This document shows positions 1 through 10,982 of a DNA stretch of 64,000 nt, in pieces. The position numbers and the translations under genes were made by a program. Numbering within the stretch: position 1 is the stretch's first letter; every line of letters begins with the position of its first letter. Origin of the DNA: Gordionus sp. m RMFG-2023 (taxonomy: Eukaryota; Nematomorpha; Gordioida; Chordodea; Parachordodidae). Under the pieces are notes generated by a model. The model made no database searches. It saw nothing but the letters and a program-made list of their open reading frames with translations, and was not told the DNA's origin. The stretch spans positions 45,671,561 through 45,735,560 of the forward strand of contig NC_088775.1 in the NCBI RefSeq assembly GCF_954871325.1, in the 5' to 3' direction.

Positions 1-436
1 ACACCATTTTTTTAATATTAACAAAGATTTTATGTATCAATATTTTGAACCTAAATATTTTGTTAGTAAAATAATTTTATTATAAATTCTTCTCATATCT
101 AGTAAAATTATGAATAACTGTGATAATTAATTGACCCTGATGATTGTATTGATAAAAACCCCTACCAAAAAGTGGGGCCACTTGGGAAAAATATAAATAG
201 GTTGCATTCAACCATAAATATATAATGGATAATGAAATCTTATCTGATCAATCATTATAATAGGATCCGTTCACATTTGACCTGAATAAAAAGAAACGTA
301 TTAAAATTGATTTTTTGAAACATTAAAACATCATGTTTTTTATATTTGTAAAACAAATTTTAAAAGTTAACTTATTTAAACTCTTTTTTAAAGATTTTAT
401 AAATGATCTTGATTTATCAGTAAAATTAATATATAT
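1..436. other. AT-rich stretch, no gene seen
   Basis: Only short chance reading frames are present. I see no recognisable domain and no clear inverted repeat. It ends at the 8-bp ATATATAT duplication of the next element. Confidence 0.5.
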
Positions 437-926
437 CAGAGATCTCTACTACCACATTTTCTAGTGGACCTGGGTTTATGAATTTTTTTTACTGGGCTTG
501 GGCCTAAAATTATTAAATTTAAATTTCGCTTATTTAAAACAGTTACTAACTTATAGAAATATTGCCATTTTATTCTTCTAATTATAAATTCAGTATTGTA
601 AACAAATTGATTGCCTAAACTACACTATAATATTGTTTAAATTTCGCTTATTTAAAACAGTTACTAACTTAAAGAAATATTACCATTTTATTTTTCTAAT
701 TATAAAAAATTTCAGTATTGTAAACAAATTGATTGCCTAAACTACACTATAATATTGTTTATTTTTATTAAATACAATAAATAAAATTTTTGGATATGGG
801 TTTGGGCCGGTTAAGGAATTTTTTATCTTTTTTAATAAGATATGTACCGGGACTGTGGCCTAAAAATTTTTCTACTGCTGGCCTGGACCTGGCTTGGTCA
901 AAAAATTAAGGCCCATAAGGTCTCTG
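437..926. mobile_element. hAT-like non-autonomous element, CCCGG-rich family
   Basis: The ends read CAGAGATCT... and ...AGGTCTCTG, an inverted pair. The flanks are ATATATAT on the left and ATATATAC on the right, a 7-of-8 match to an 8-bp target duplication, which is typical of hAT transposons. The body carries short GGCCTGGACCTGG-like words near both ends, shared with the copies at 38542, 40595 and 51010. No coding capacity is seen. The superfamily call rests on duplication length and end sequence only. Confidence 0.65.
521..760. repeat. Tandem duplication of about 118 bp inside the hAT-like element
   Basis: Two head-to-tail copies begin at 521 and 639, each starting AAATTTCGCTTATTTAAAAC and ending at TATTGTTT. 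They differ at only a few positions, so the duplication is younger than most of the surrounding decay. Confidence 0.85.
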
Positions 927-934
927 ATATATAC

Positions 935-2593
935 TCCATCCAAAACTTTTAAATTATATTATGTATAAATTTGCAGAAAAGAAGAATTGGTAAAGAAAAT
1001 GATATCCAAAATTAATAATAAGTTGAATATTTTATCGGATATTTGGACCAGCTAAACATAGGTTCCTATTTTAAGGATAACAACTCATTTTTATTGATAA
1101 GAATCTTAAACCAAATAAAATTTAAAAAAAAAATTCTGTCAGTTTTTATGAATTATTTACTAATATTTAAAAATTAATTCAAATCTAATATTGATTAAAT
1201 TATATAATATGAACGGTAAATTATTCGATTCGAATCATATGAAAAGGCCTAATTTGTAAGAAATGACAATAAAAATATCGTTAATTTATTTTGATTTACA
1301 AATTTAGTTCTTCTCGAGATCATCTACACTGACGAAAAATCATCCCACGCTTCCTAACCCGAAAATATTACCTCATCAAACTTCGAGTTTATTCCGAAAA
1401 ATCTTAAACTATCTGGGCTTAATTTCGTGGAGCCGTTTTGGGGTGAAATCCATGGAAATAGAAATAATTAATATCATGTTAGCCTATCAAAAGTAGACAT
1501 TAATGACTGACAACTAGCGAAATTTATTTTTTGGGACATGTAGATTAAAAATTATGTCTACTTTCTGTGAAAATTAAATAAATTCAGATCGGTTCTCGCA
1601 ATTTTGGCCCACGTTTTGTTTATAGAAAACTCCTAAATCAGGGAATTTTTTTAAAATTGATATCGTTTTTATGTTACAATATTTTTTTTTAAAAAAATCG
1701 ATAATATTTTATCTACCCTTATTTTTTTTATATTTTTTTTGGTTATGCCTTTTTATTTAAAAAAACCAAATGATTATTTATTATGATTTTTGGAAGGGGT
1801 TCAATGCCCAATATTTTTTAAACAAAATATCAGGTTATTTTTTACGTTTATATAATTATATGTTTATTTTTATAAATTCAATACTTCTCGTTGTTTACTA
1901 ATTTTTCTATATTGTAGATGTAAAATAAAACTTGATCTTATATAAATTTATGCTTATAAAAAAAAAGGAGAAGAAAAATTATAAAAGAATAAACCGCATG
2001 AGCTTTTTAAACAATTTTAAAAAACATTGGCGGGGGATTAGAAGAATGTTAATTTTTATCATTATCAAGAATAATACCAATCAAAATAACTCGATAATGT
2101 TCAATATTATAATAAAATTTTTCTCCATCCCCAAAATGGCCATGATTTCGATTTTAATATAAAGCAAATTAAGAATTCAATTAATGAGAACATTTATTAC
2201 AAATTAAGAAAATCGATAATGCTCTTAGAAATTAAATGAATGGATAAATAAACAAAGTGAGAATTTGACCCCATTACACCCCCGCCCTCTCAACCAAAAA
2301 TTATATAAATAGGAATCAAAAATGGACTTCTCAAATATAATATATGATTAAATTATTAGCCTATATTATATATGCCTCAAAAAAAATTTTTTAAATGATA
2401 AAATAAAAAAAAATCAATATTATGTCCCCCGAAATAAGAAATCCAAATAAAATTCGATAAAAAATATACAGAAAAATTAACCGCATCAAATTATAAGAAG
2501 GTTCAACTCGCTTATATTTCGCTTTAAAATTTTTGGTCCTTTGAGAAACATTAGTATTACTTAATAATACTATACATTGTAAAGAATAGTACT
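935..2593. other. Non-coding stretch with one less AT-rich block
   Basis: Mostly A/T runs. The block at about 1318-1640 is visibly richer in G and C (GTGGAGCCGTTTTGGGGTG) and may be a repeat remnant, but I could not assign it. The open frame at 1932-2162 is lysine/isoleucine-rich and looks like chance. Confidence 0.4.
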
Positions 2594-2795
2594 TAGTGTT
2601 GATAAATGGCCCGATTTGGGTCGATTTTTAAAAAATGCTAGGTTAAGATTTTAGGAAAATTTATATTATGTAAGCCTCGAGATTTGGAAAATAGAGGTTA
2701 AATCTTTCTGCCATCTATGAGCAAAATCTCCAGGATTGCATAATATTATTTTGGCTAAAATCTTAATCGGGCCGTTTTATCGACCCGAACAGCAC
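2594..2795. mobile_element. MITE, TAGTGTTG family (hAT-like)
   Basis: The left end TAGTGTTGATAAATGGCCCG and the right part TTAATCGGGCCGTTTTATCG face each other. The centre holds the family core CTGCCATCTATGAGCAAAAT. The same core occurs near 9755, 10040, 26900 and 31960. The right end has drifted and no clean target duplication is visible. Confidence 0.6.
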
Positions 2796-2954
2796 AAATT
2801 TTACTGGTTTCCATCAAAAGCCCAAATAATTATTTATTCGAGATATTGATAGAATAGGAGCATGTTAAAACTAGAGAAGCCAATTTATGAATAGTAGTTT
2901 TATTTAGATGGTATACTTACTAAATTTCAAACTGGCTCAAAGCTCTAACCTAAA

Positions 2955-3275
2955 AAATTAAAATAAAAAAATATTAGGCAGGACAGGGTATAAATCTTTT
3001 AAAATATCAGGTCGGTCCGGGCTTAAGTTTAATATAAAAAAATGGGGCCGACCTTAAAAAATGTAAAATGTGTTTTCGTTTCTTATATTAAAATAAATTG
3101 ATAGTTGGATTAGGGCAAGGAAATTATATTCATCATTTTTATTTTATTTAACTTTATAAAAATGAATTTAATTTTAAAAATTTTAATCAAAAATTCAGGG
3201 CCGATATTTGGCATAAAATGAAATCGGGTAACGCTCAGACTCAAAAATAAAATTTCTGATTGGGCCTAAAAATTA
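2955..3275. repeat. Dispersed repeat, inverted relative to 43535-43840
   Basis: Contains GGCAGGACAGGG, CAGGTCGGTCCGGGC and TTAGGGCAAGGAAATTATAT. The region 43535-43840 carries the reverse complement of the same order of blocks (CCTGTCCTGTCC, TTCCTTTACCCTAATC, AGCCCGACTT). It is probably a CCCGG-rich transposon remnant. No coding sequence. Confidence 0.5.
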
Positions 3276-3289
3276 GTATGGATTTTCTT

Positions 3290-4860
3290 AGCTTTCATAA
3301 TAAAAAAATTCATTATCTATTATAATATATTTATATAAGATTGAGTTTTATAAATATTGAAGGTTGAATAAACCCATCTTCATTTCATTAAGATAAGATA
3401 TAAATTTAATTGTCATATAATTTTTTATATTTCTTTTGTTAACAAAATAATAATTAATATAATATCTCTCTTTTTTTGAAAGACCTAACGACAATGATTA
3501 CTTTCAAAATAATAAATATTATGAATAAAAAAATAATAAGTTTTTACTTTCTAACAATTCAAGTTTCAATTTTTTTATACTTCCTCTATGGAGCGAGAGA
3601 AACGGAGGTGAATAAAAATCCCCTTTCAAGAATAGCAACAGCCCAGAGATTTTTAAATTGATACACAAAAAACCGACCTGGTTCTTTTAGTAACCTCCTA
3701 TTTTATGCTAAACTTTGCAAAGTTTCATAAAATTTTAGAAACGATCTATGATATAAACAATTTTTGGAGGCAAAAACTCACATTTTAACTCTTATAATTT
3801 TTTTTAAAAATATATAATAATAACAATATTATATAAACTATTGCTGTAAACTTTAAAAGAAACTTGTTACTTTTGAAAAAAAAGAGCAACGCATTAACGG
3901 TTATTTGCTAAAATTATATATACCCCCCCCCCCCCCCCCCGATAATAAAATTATATTATACAAAAATAATATTATAAGAAATGTTCTTTTTTAATAATTT
4001 TTTTTATATTTTTAACAAGAATTGATTTTCAAAATTATGACCAGCTAAACACGAGCACTTAAACTGTTGTATTATATTTAATAAATAAAAATTTTAATTG
4101 GAGGAGTTTATTAAAAATATTTGAAGAATGATCTTATTTTCAAAAACTTATTAGAATATCTTCAAAAATCTTCATTTCAGATCCTAATCAAATATTTTTT
4201 ATCTATATAAGAATTTAATCTGAATTTATATTTTTACTTTAATGTGTTTTTTTAGATTCGAGCGGTTGGACATCGAGGATGAAATATTTGAACTAGGGCA
4301 CAATCCACACTTACAAAGTATAGACTTCGTGCCTTTAATTTCCTTTATTTGTGTAAAAAATGTTTCATATTGGGACTAAGGTAGAGTTAATCTGAATAAA
4401 TAGCTACTATTGACATATATTCTTAAAAAATAAGTTATAAGACTAGAGAATATTAATTAAGGTCGGTCAAGAATTGATTTTTAAAACTAAGAAAAACGAT
4501 TTTAAAGTTAAGATTCAAATATAAAAAAACTATAGATAAATATAAGTAAAAAATTGAGAGGCAATTTATAATACTACTTCTAAATAGTAGCCTAAAAAAT
4601 TATACTTGAGAATTTTATTTGATAAAATCAAAATGCAAGTAAAGCAAAATCTTTATGAGTTATTTTTTGTTCAAAATGCTTTTCAATTTTATTTATGAAA
4701 ATTTATTAAATAAAAGCAAAATAAACAGTAATTACTATAAATCATCAAATTATGTCATATAGACACTTAATCTTTAATTCATTCTTAGAAATAATAATTT
4801 AGCTGAATAAAAAATTATGCCAATATTTAGATGGTAATTTTTTCCATACATTATTTATAG
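3290..4860. other. Non-coding stretch with poly-C tract
   Basis: AT-rich, with a C homopolymer of about 17 at 3924-3940. The frame at 3476-3661 resembles no family I know. Positions 4068-4130 hold a sequence repeated near 37636-37698 (TTTAATAAATAAAAATTTTA and flanks), so part of this stretch is an unclassified dispersed repeat. Confidence 0.4.
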
Positions 4861-4865
4861 CATAG

Positions 4866-4980
4866 TTTTGAACCAAACCCGGAGCAGAAACCCCGGGTTT
4901 TTGAAAAATATTTATGAACCCGAACCGAACCTGAATCCTTTTTGAAAATTTTCTAAAAACCCGAACCGAACCCGGAAATT
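4866..4980. repeat. CCCGAACCGAACC-type repeat block (hAT terminal-like)
   Basis: Repeated AACCCGAACCGAACC words, alternating in orientation with CCCCGGGTTTTTGA. They resemble the sub-terminal repeats at 39445-39600 and 45795-45954, whose ends read CAGGGATG. Probably a worn element end. Confidence 0.45.
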
Positions 4981-4999
4981 GTTCAGTAAATTTTATATT

Positions 5000-7157
5000 T
5001 AAATCATATATTAAGATATTTGTATAATTGTAAATACAATGTTAATAATTTAAATGAGATTTTATATATTTACAATTTAATTAAATATAAACATTGAAAC
5101 CATCCACTCCCATTTTATCAGATGATAATAATTCGGATGAAGTTATTGAACAAGTTGATTTAGAGAAATTGATATAACTTAAAGAAAGACAGGATCAAAT
5201 ACTTAAAAAGGAGCCAAACTATTGCATATAGTAATTAAAATATTAAAATCTCGATATTTATAAAAAAATTATTCAAAATTTGATTATTGTCAAAACTTAT
5301 ATCAATATTTATATCATCTAAGGGGTTCCCAAAAAATTATTTGTTTTAGATATTTTAAAGTATAAATAACAATTCCATATGATCAAGTTCAAGGTTTCCG
5401 GCTTTTGCCCATATTTAATATACTATAACATCAGACCTTGGCTCAAATGTGAAATCCTTTTATTATATAATAGTATAGCGAAGGTTGAATATTTTTCAGT
5501 ATATTTCATTTATCTTTACACCGAAATAAGCCAGCAAATGATTGAGTTAATAATGAATATAATTTTTCTACGACAATCATTTGTTTCTCATTTTTGAAAG
5601 CTTAACAGCCAGCTATTAGATAGGTATCGTTTAAAATTTTTCACGACTGTAAATTTTGTCATCCATAACCCAAATTGAAGGAAAAAATTGGAAATAGGAC
5701 ATACTTCGATAACCCAGCTAAGATATTCTACTTTGATCAAATAAAAAAAAATTATTTTAAAAGTTATTTTATTAAGTAGACTATAGCAGCTACTAAGGTC
5801 ATATTCTAACCCTGAAATTTTTAAGTTATTATCTTGATCTTTTTTTTATTACATAATATGAACAAACGAACGCAGATGGTGGTGATGGTAATATTATTCC
5901 TTTATATTTCATCCTTAAGTCTTGATCGTTATCAGTTTTCAAAGATAGATGAAAGTGTCAATGTTTCTTTCTTTCGTTAGTATACATTACACTATATTAT
6001 AATTTTGCCAATACAATGGGTGATACATATGAAAAAAGAGTGAAAGTTTATCTTACCCTTCCCAATTAATATTTTATTTCTCCCTTCCTTTTTTATAAAA
6101 ATAAATTTCGGATACAAAATTAATTTTGTTGATCAAAATTGAACAATTTTTTTCAGAATGCATTTTTTTTTTTAAAAAAGCCATATTTTTTATTTTATTT
6201 AGTTTTTAAAAGTCAAAACATTAAAGACATACATATTAAAGGTGTAGTAACTTATAAACTAAAAAAAAAATCATTAATTGTATTGAAATAACAATTAACC
6301 ACTTCTAATCCGATATTTTTTTGAATAAAAAAGCTCTCCGCTGCTACCCCGAATGTTGTGAGAAATTTTTCTACCAATTATTTTTAAAAATCTTATAAAC
6401 GGGATAAAATTATGATTTGAAATAAAAGAGCATTTTAATATTTTATAAGAGTAGTTCCAATTTTATCATTATTTATGTATTGATCAATAAAAAAACATTG
6501 TTATTTAGATGCCCATGTGGCTCAGAAGATTATGAATCTGTTATTATTCTAGAAAAAAATAATTTCTGAGACCGACCTCTTTGACGAAGTTAGGGCAAGG
6601 TTAAAAATTAAGAGTAATATCATTTTTTTAAATAACTTATATATTTACTTTAAATTAAGAAAATTATAACGTTAAACGATATTCCTGTTCTTGTGAATGT
6701 CAAATTTAAACATCTTATATATGTTCGACTGGGACAGAATCGTCTTTCTTTCTTTCTTTCTATAGAAAATAGAATTGAAAAAAATTTATCACTCGTTATA
6801 CTCATCTTATGATTTTTCCTAGGTTTTTAGCAGACGTTTAAAACTTTTATTTATACACCTTTTTATATTTGAAAACCTTACTACCCTGTGAACCTTGCCG
6901 TGAATTTTTAAATTATACTCTTGATTTCAATTAATTTTTGTAGATTTTCATATAAATTAAAAATATATGTAAAAATTTACGATAAAATTGTCTGAAAATC
7001 CACAGGGTAAATATTCTATATGTACATAATGGAATAAATTCCGGGAAAAATTTAGGTTTTAAAAACTCGCTACTGCCTTTAATATGCTAAAGCTCTATGA
7101 CATATACGTTTTTATATCAATTTTTTTTATTTTAACCTAAAATAATTTTTATATTTA
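5000..7157. other. Non-coding stretch
   Basis: AT-rich with a CTTT microsatellite at about 6745-6763. The frame at 5379-5597 matches no family I recognise and has no splice-supported partners. If the E75 gene continues to the left, this lies in its intron. Confidence 0.4.
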
Positions 7158-7654
7158 CTGAACACGTAGTCAGGGGAGGGGGCAAGGGGAAATTTCCCCT
7201 TATGAAATTTACCTGTTCTCGTAAATATTATTTTACGCTATTAAAAAAAGTTTCCCTACACACCCACCCACTCCATCTTCTTTCAAAAATGAATATAACA
7301 TATGTAATTACACATAAGAATTCAAAGAAAATTAATTAAAGTTAATTTTTTAATTAAAAATTTTAGAAAAAATATTTTTATTAAAAAAAGTGACCCAAAA
7401 TTATTTTTATAAAAATATAACATAGTAAAATGCCTACAATAGGTGGACCTAAATGCTTCCAACAAAATTTATAGGGAAAACACTCACCTAACCTTGCATT
7501 TACAGTTAGCGCGAATTTGAGGTGAAGTATAGAAAATATTATATAAATATAATAATTTTACATTAATTTTTGTACATTTCGTCGCAAATTTTCGCTAGCC
7601 GTGAATCAATGGTAATAGCCCCCCCCCCTAGTAAAATCCTGGCTACGTCTATAA
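7158..7654. mobile_element. Non-autonomous element, ACGTAG ends, with nested MITE
   Basis: The left end (ACACGTAGTCAGGGGAGGGG) and the right end (AAATCCTGGCTACGTCTATA) are inverted. The same body (GGGGAAAT, CCTGTTCTCGTAAATAT) recurs at 23247-23809, where boundaries are clearer. A run of C stands just inside the right end, as in that copy. Non-coding. Confidence 0.6.
7494..7620. mobile_element. Palindromic MITE nested in the ACGTAG element
   Basis: The arms GCATTTACAGTTAGCGCGAA and TTCGCTAGCCGTGAATCAAT are imperfect inverted repeats around an AT-rich loop. A near-perfect relative lies at 13329-13441. It interrupts the body of the surrounding element just before that element's poly-C end. Confidence 0.65.
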
Positions 7655-7716
7655 GCCTGCAATATACGGCTGCAGAAGAATGAGTAAATTTTGATAATGA
7701 AGTTTATATTAATTAG

Positions 7717-9857
7717 TAGTGTTGTTAAACTGCTTGATTTGAACCGATTTTAAAAACGGCTAACGGGAATCGATCACGATTCGGCCGACCCCTTTTAAAA
7801 TTGTTTTCTGGAATTATTTAGATAGGTAAAAGAGTGAGAAAGCCGTTTATTTTAGCTCGCTAGCAGCCTGGTTCTCGAGATATAGGGGCTCAAAGATACA
7901 AAAAAGAGCCACTTTGGAATCTGTAAAATTTTTAAAATTCTTATATCTCAAAAACTATTTATAATGAAAAAATTATAATATATCATTTTGTAGGTAAAGA
8001 AATTCTCTAATTAACCAAGAATAATAAATATTGGCGCCATTATAGGCTTTTAACATTCGGTTTACCTAAATTGCTTTACCTGTATTTTTAAGCAAAATAG
8101 TGAGTTTGTTTTCGAATTTTTTTTATTGCTTTTTATTTAGATACCTTTGCTAAATATATAAACAATATCAAAACCTTGGCGACGCTATCGACTTGAAAAA
8201 TTGATAAAAAGTAGATGGCGCTTTATGAAATTACGGATTATGGTTAAAATTTTGCTGCTAACTTATCAATAACCAGATTTTTTCACTTTTTATATTAAAA
8301 AATTTTGATTTTCTATTAAATATACTAATTAACTGAGGAGTAGAGTGGGTATATGCCCATTAGACACTGAATTTCCAATAATAAATATCTTTCATATAAT
8401 TTTTTTAATTTTTAAGGTATCTACAATTTCATCGAATTTATCATCATTTGATGAAGATAATGGTATAATTTTAGTCGTTAAAACTTTTTTTTACTCTAGA
8501 TATTTTTTTTTTCGAATATTTTCACAAAGCATTTTCTTTTAATGAGAGATTCCCCATTTGATTGTAGGGATATATTAATGTTATCAATAGCCTCTTGATT
8601 TTATATATGAAGGGGAGAATCAATATCTACATTGTTATTTGAAGTATAAGGAATGTTTGCTAATTTTTGTCGCCATAAAGAGCAGATTAACATATCTAAA
8701 TTGAATGGTAAATTTTTGGGGGTCATCCAGGGTAGAATCTTTCTTAGATTCTAGCTATAATAAGCATGTCTCTGTAGATTAAATGGGTTGCAACATTTTA
8801 ATATTTGGTATGTCCATCTGTGATATAGAATAAAATTTTAATTGATCTACACCTAGAATACATGTTTTTGCACTCTCCAAATCCAGATTGTTATTGGTAG
8901 ACAGACGATAAAATAGATCTGAACGGACAGGTTAAAATTAATTCGCAGAAAGAGATATCATCTTAAACAATTTATTTTGTAAAATATAATTGAATATATG
9001 CCTAATAAAATATACGTTTTTACTGCAGCTGTTATATATTATCGAGCTAATAAGTCATTCGCTCGCTATAGTAACAAAGTAGAGATCTAAAAAATGTAAA
9101 ACATTTTAAGGATAGTGGGAGGGGGGGGGGCAGAACTGGGAAATTTTATCACAATTCTTATAAATATATCAATATTTTCATTTTCCAGAATAATATTTTT
9201 CAACCATTAGGGCCCTTCAATTTTTGGTAAAAATGTATATTTCGGAAAAGTCGATAGCATCTCCAAGGTTATGACATCGTATATAAATTTATAAAAAGTG
9301 TCTGCATAAAAAGAAAAAAAAAATTAGAAAACAAACTCACAATTTTGCTTAAAAATACAGGTAGAGCAATTTAGGTAAACCGGATGCTAAAAGCCTATAA
9401 TGGCGCCAATATTTATTATTTTTTGTTAGCCCATTAGAGAATATCTTCCTAAAAAATGAGATATTATAATTTTTTTACTATAAATAGTTTTTGAGATATA
9501 AGCATTTTAAAAATTTTACAGATTCCAAAGTGGCTCTTTTTTGTACCTTTGAGCCCTTATATCTCGAGAACCAGGTGTGCTAGCGAGCTAAAATAAACGG
9601 CTTTCTTATTCTTTTACCTATCTAAATAATTCCCGAAATTTTTAACAATTTTAAAAGGGGTCGGCCGAAAAAGTGCCTTTTTGATCGATTTGACATGGAA
9701 TGAAAATATTGCCTAAGCGTCTAGATTTTCCAATAGATGTTCAATTCTTGTGCCATCTATGAGCAAAATTTTTAGGCTTGCATAATATTTTTCTGGATAA
9801 AATTTTGAGTTAGCCGTTTTTAAAAATCGGCTCAAATTGAGCCGTTTAACAACACTA
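7717..9857. mobile_element. hAT-like element with long inverted arms
   Basis: The ends read TAGTGTTGTTAAAC... and ...GTTTAACAACACTA. The flanks carry an exact 8-bp target duplication, TTAATTAG (7709-7716 and 9858-9865). Inside the termini, arms of roughly 400 bp (about 7770-8200 and 9300-9690) are inverted copies, sharing TTTATTTTAGCTCGCTAGC, TATTGGCGCCATTATAGGCT and a GTTTACCTAAATTGCT-like block. The loop of about 1.1 kb (8200-9300) shows only short open stretches and no transposase I recognise. The right arm also contains the MITE core CCATCTATGAGCAAAAT, tying this large element to the small TAGTGTTG MITEs. If E75 continues leftward, the element sits in its second intron. Confidence 0.85.
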
Positions 9858-9924
9858 TTAATTAGTATTATATTAAAATAACTTTGATAATAATAAATAA
9901 ATTGTCATTTAGATGCGTTTTTTT

Positions 9925-10146
9925 TAGTGTTATTAAACGACTCGATGTGAGCCGAGTTTTAAAAACGATTAACAATATTTTGGCCAGAAAAATATTGTCT
10001 AAGCCTCAAGAATTCGCTAATAGATGTCCAAACCTTTGTTTCAATATATGAGCAAAATATTTAGGCTTGCGTAATATTTTTCCGAATAAAACATTGAGTT
10101 ATCCGTTTCTAAAAATCGGCTCGAATCGAGCCGTTTAACATCACTA
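9925..10146. mobile_element. MITE, TAGTGTTG family
   Basis: The ends TAGTGTTATTAAACG and CGTTTAACATCACTA-like sequence face each other, with GAGCCGAGTTTTAAAAACG mirrored by TTCTAAAAATCGGCTCG. The central ATATGAGCAAAAT core is present. The flanks are T-rich and only loosely repeated. It lies about 120 bp from the E75 zinc-finger exon, in the following intron. Confidence 0.75.
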
Positions 10147-10264
10147 TTTCTTTTGGTAAAATATTTTATAGATATATTCTTAAGAAAATTAGCACTTTTT
10201 AGTACCCACTTTTTAAAACGTCTAAAGATCCGCCTGAAAAAAAATTATAATGATCATAAAATAC

Positions 10265-10353
10265 CTTGCAACCCTCGCAAGAATGCACTCCGTAATGAAA
10301 TCCGCTGGCTTTATCTCCACAAACCCTGCAAAGCACTGTCGTTCCATCGAATT
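10265..10353 (-). CDS. E75: E75-type nuclear receptor, exon with first zinc finger
   Basis: Read on the minus strand, this 89-bp exon encodes [15 protein letters not shown], then [15 protein letters not shown]. Its four cysteines have the CX2C-X13-CX2C spacing of the first DNA-binding zinc finger of nuclear receptors, and it stops at the start of the P-box. The motif matches the E75 (Eip75B/NR1D) group: Rev-erb of vertebrates has CKVCGD and lacks the EFDGTT lead-in. E75 is a nuclear, DNA-binding receptor. In insects it binds haem and acts in the ecdysone cascade. The acceptor is CCCTTAG at 10354 upward; the donor after GCAAG is GTATTTTATG, in phase 0, at the usual nuclear-receptor position. 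The second finger and ligand-binding domain were not found in 1-10264 and may lie off the left edge. Confidence 0.9.
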
Positions 10354-10982
10354 CTAAGGGATGATAATGTAATAAAAATATATCCTATAATAATTGGAAA
10401 GAACGTATTTTTGTTATGAAATTCCTTTCCTTTGTATACCTCCAACTTAAAGCATTTTAACATTTTGTCGAATTGTAATTCAAGTATTTATAATTACATA
10501 TTAGTACATATGAATAAATACAATGTCTTGTTTTTGCATTTAAAATTGTAATTGTATATATTAGTTAATTTATAAATTTTATGAAATAAAAAGGTGACAA
10601 TCAAATTCATTTAAAAAAAATCTATATAAAAGCAGAATTGGAATGTTGGCTTAATTTAAATTTAGCACGCATCCTAAAAAAGTGTTCTAGTTATATCAAG
10701 ACCAGGTCATTAAATGCACGATGGAATGTCAATAGTAATCTAAATATAAATTAAAATTAGGGGAAAAAATTCCTTGAAAATCTTAATATTAGCCATCTCC
10801 AGTGAAATTGTTAAAAATCAATATTTAAAAACCCGACTAGAACAAAAAATAATAGAATTAAAACACCTTGGCATACTAAATTAAATTAGCATTATTTTAA
10901 CAAAGTCGACAAGAATCATTGCTATTTATTTGCTTAAATAAAGACACCCTTATTTTAAAAAGAAAAAAAATTAATTTTGAAC
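10354..10982 (-). other. E75: E75 intron between N-terminal and zinc-finger exons
   Basis: 629 bp. The donor is AG|GTTCAAAA (10982 downward) and the acceptor CCCTTAG (10354). The donor is weak after GT, but the join is in phase 1 and gives ...KPLNL-EFDGTT, the lead-in expected for E75. The interior is AT-rich with no element recognised. Confidence 0.8.

Noticed and set aside
1-10264. Second zinc finger and ligand-binding exons of E75
   Set aside because: Searched by eye on the minus strand for FFRRSIQQ, CRLKKC and similar; none seen, so not annotated.
10153-10419. 88-codon plus-strand frame
   Set aside because: It lies opposite the E75 zinc-finger exon, whose minus-strand reading is the real one.
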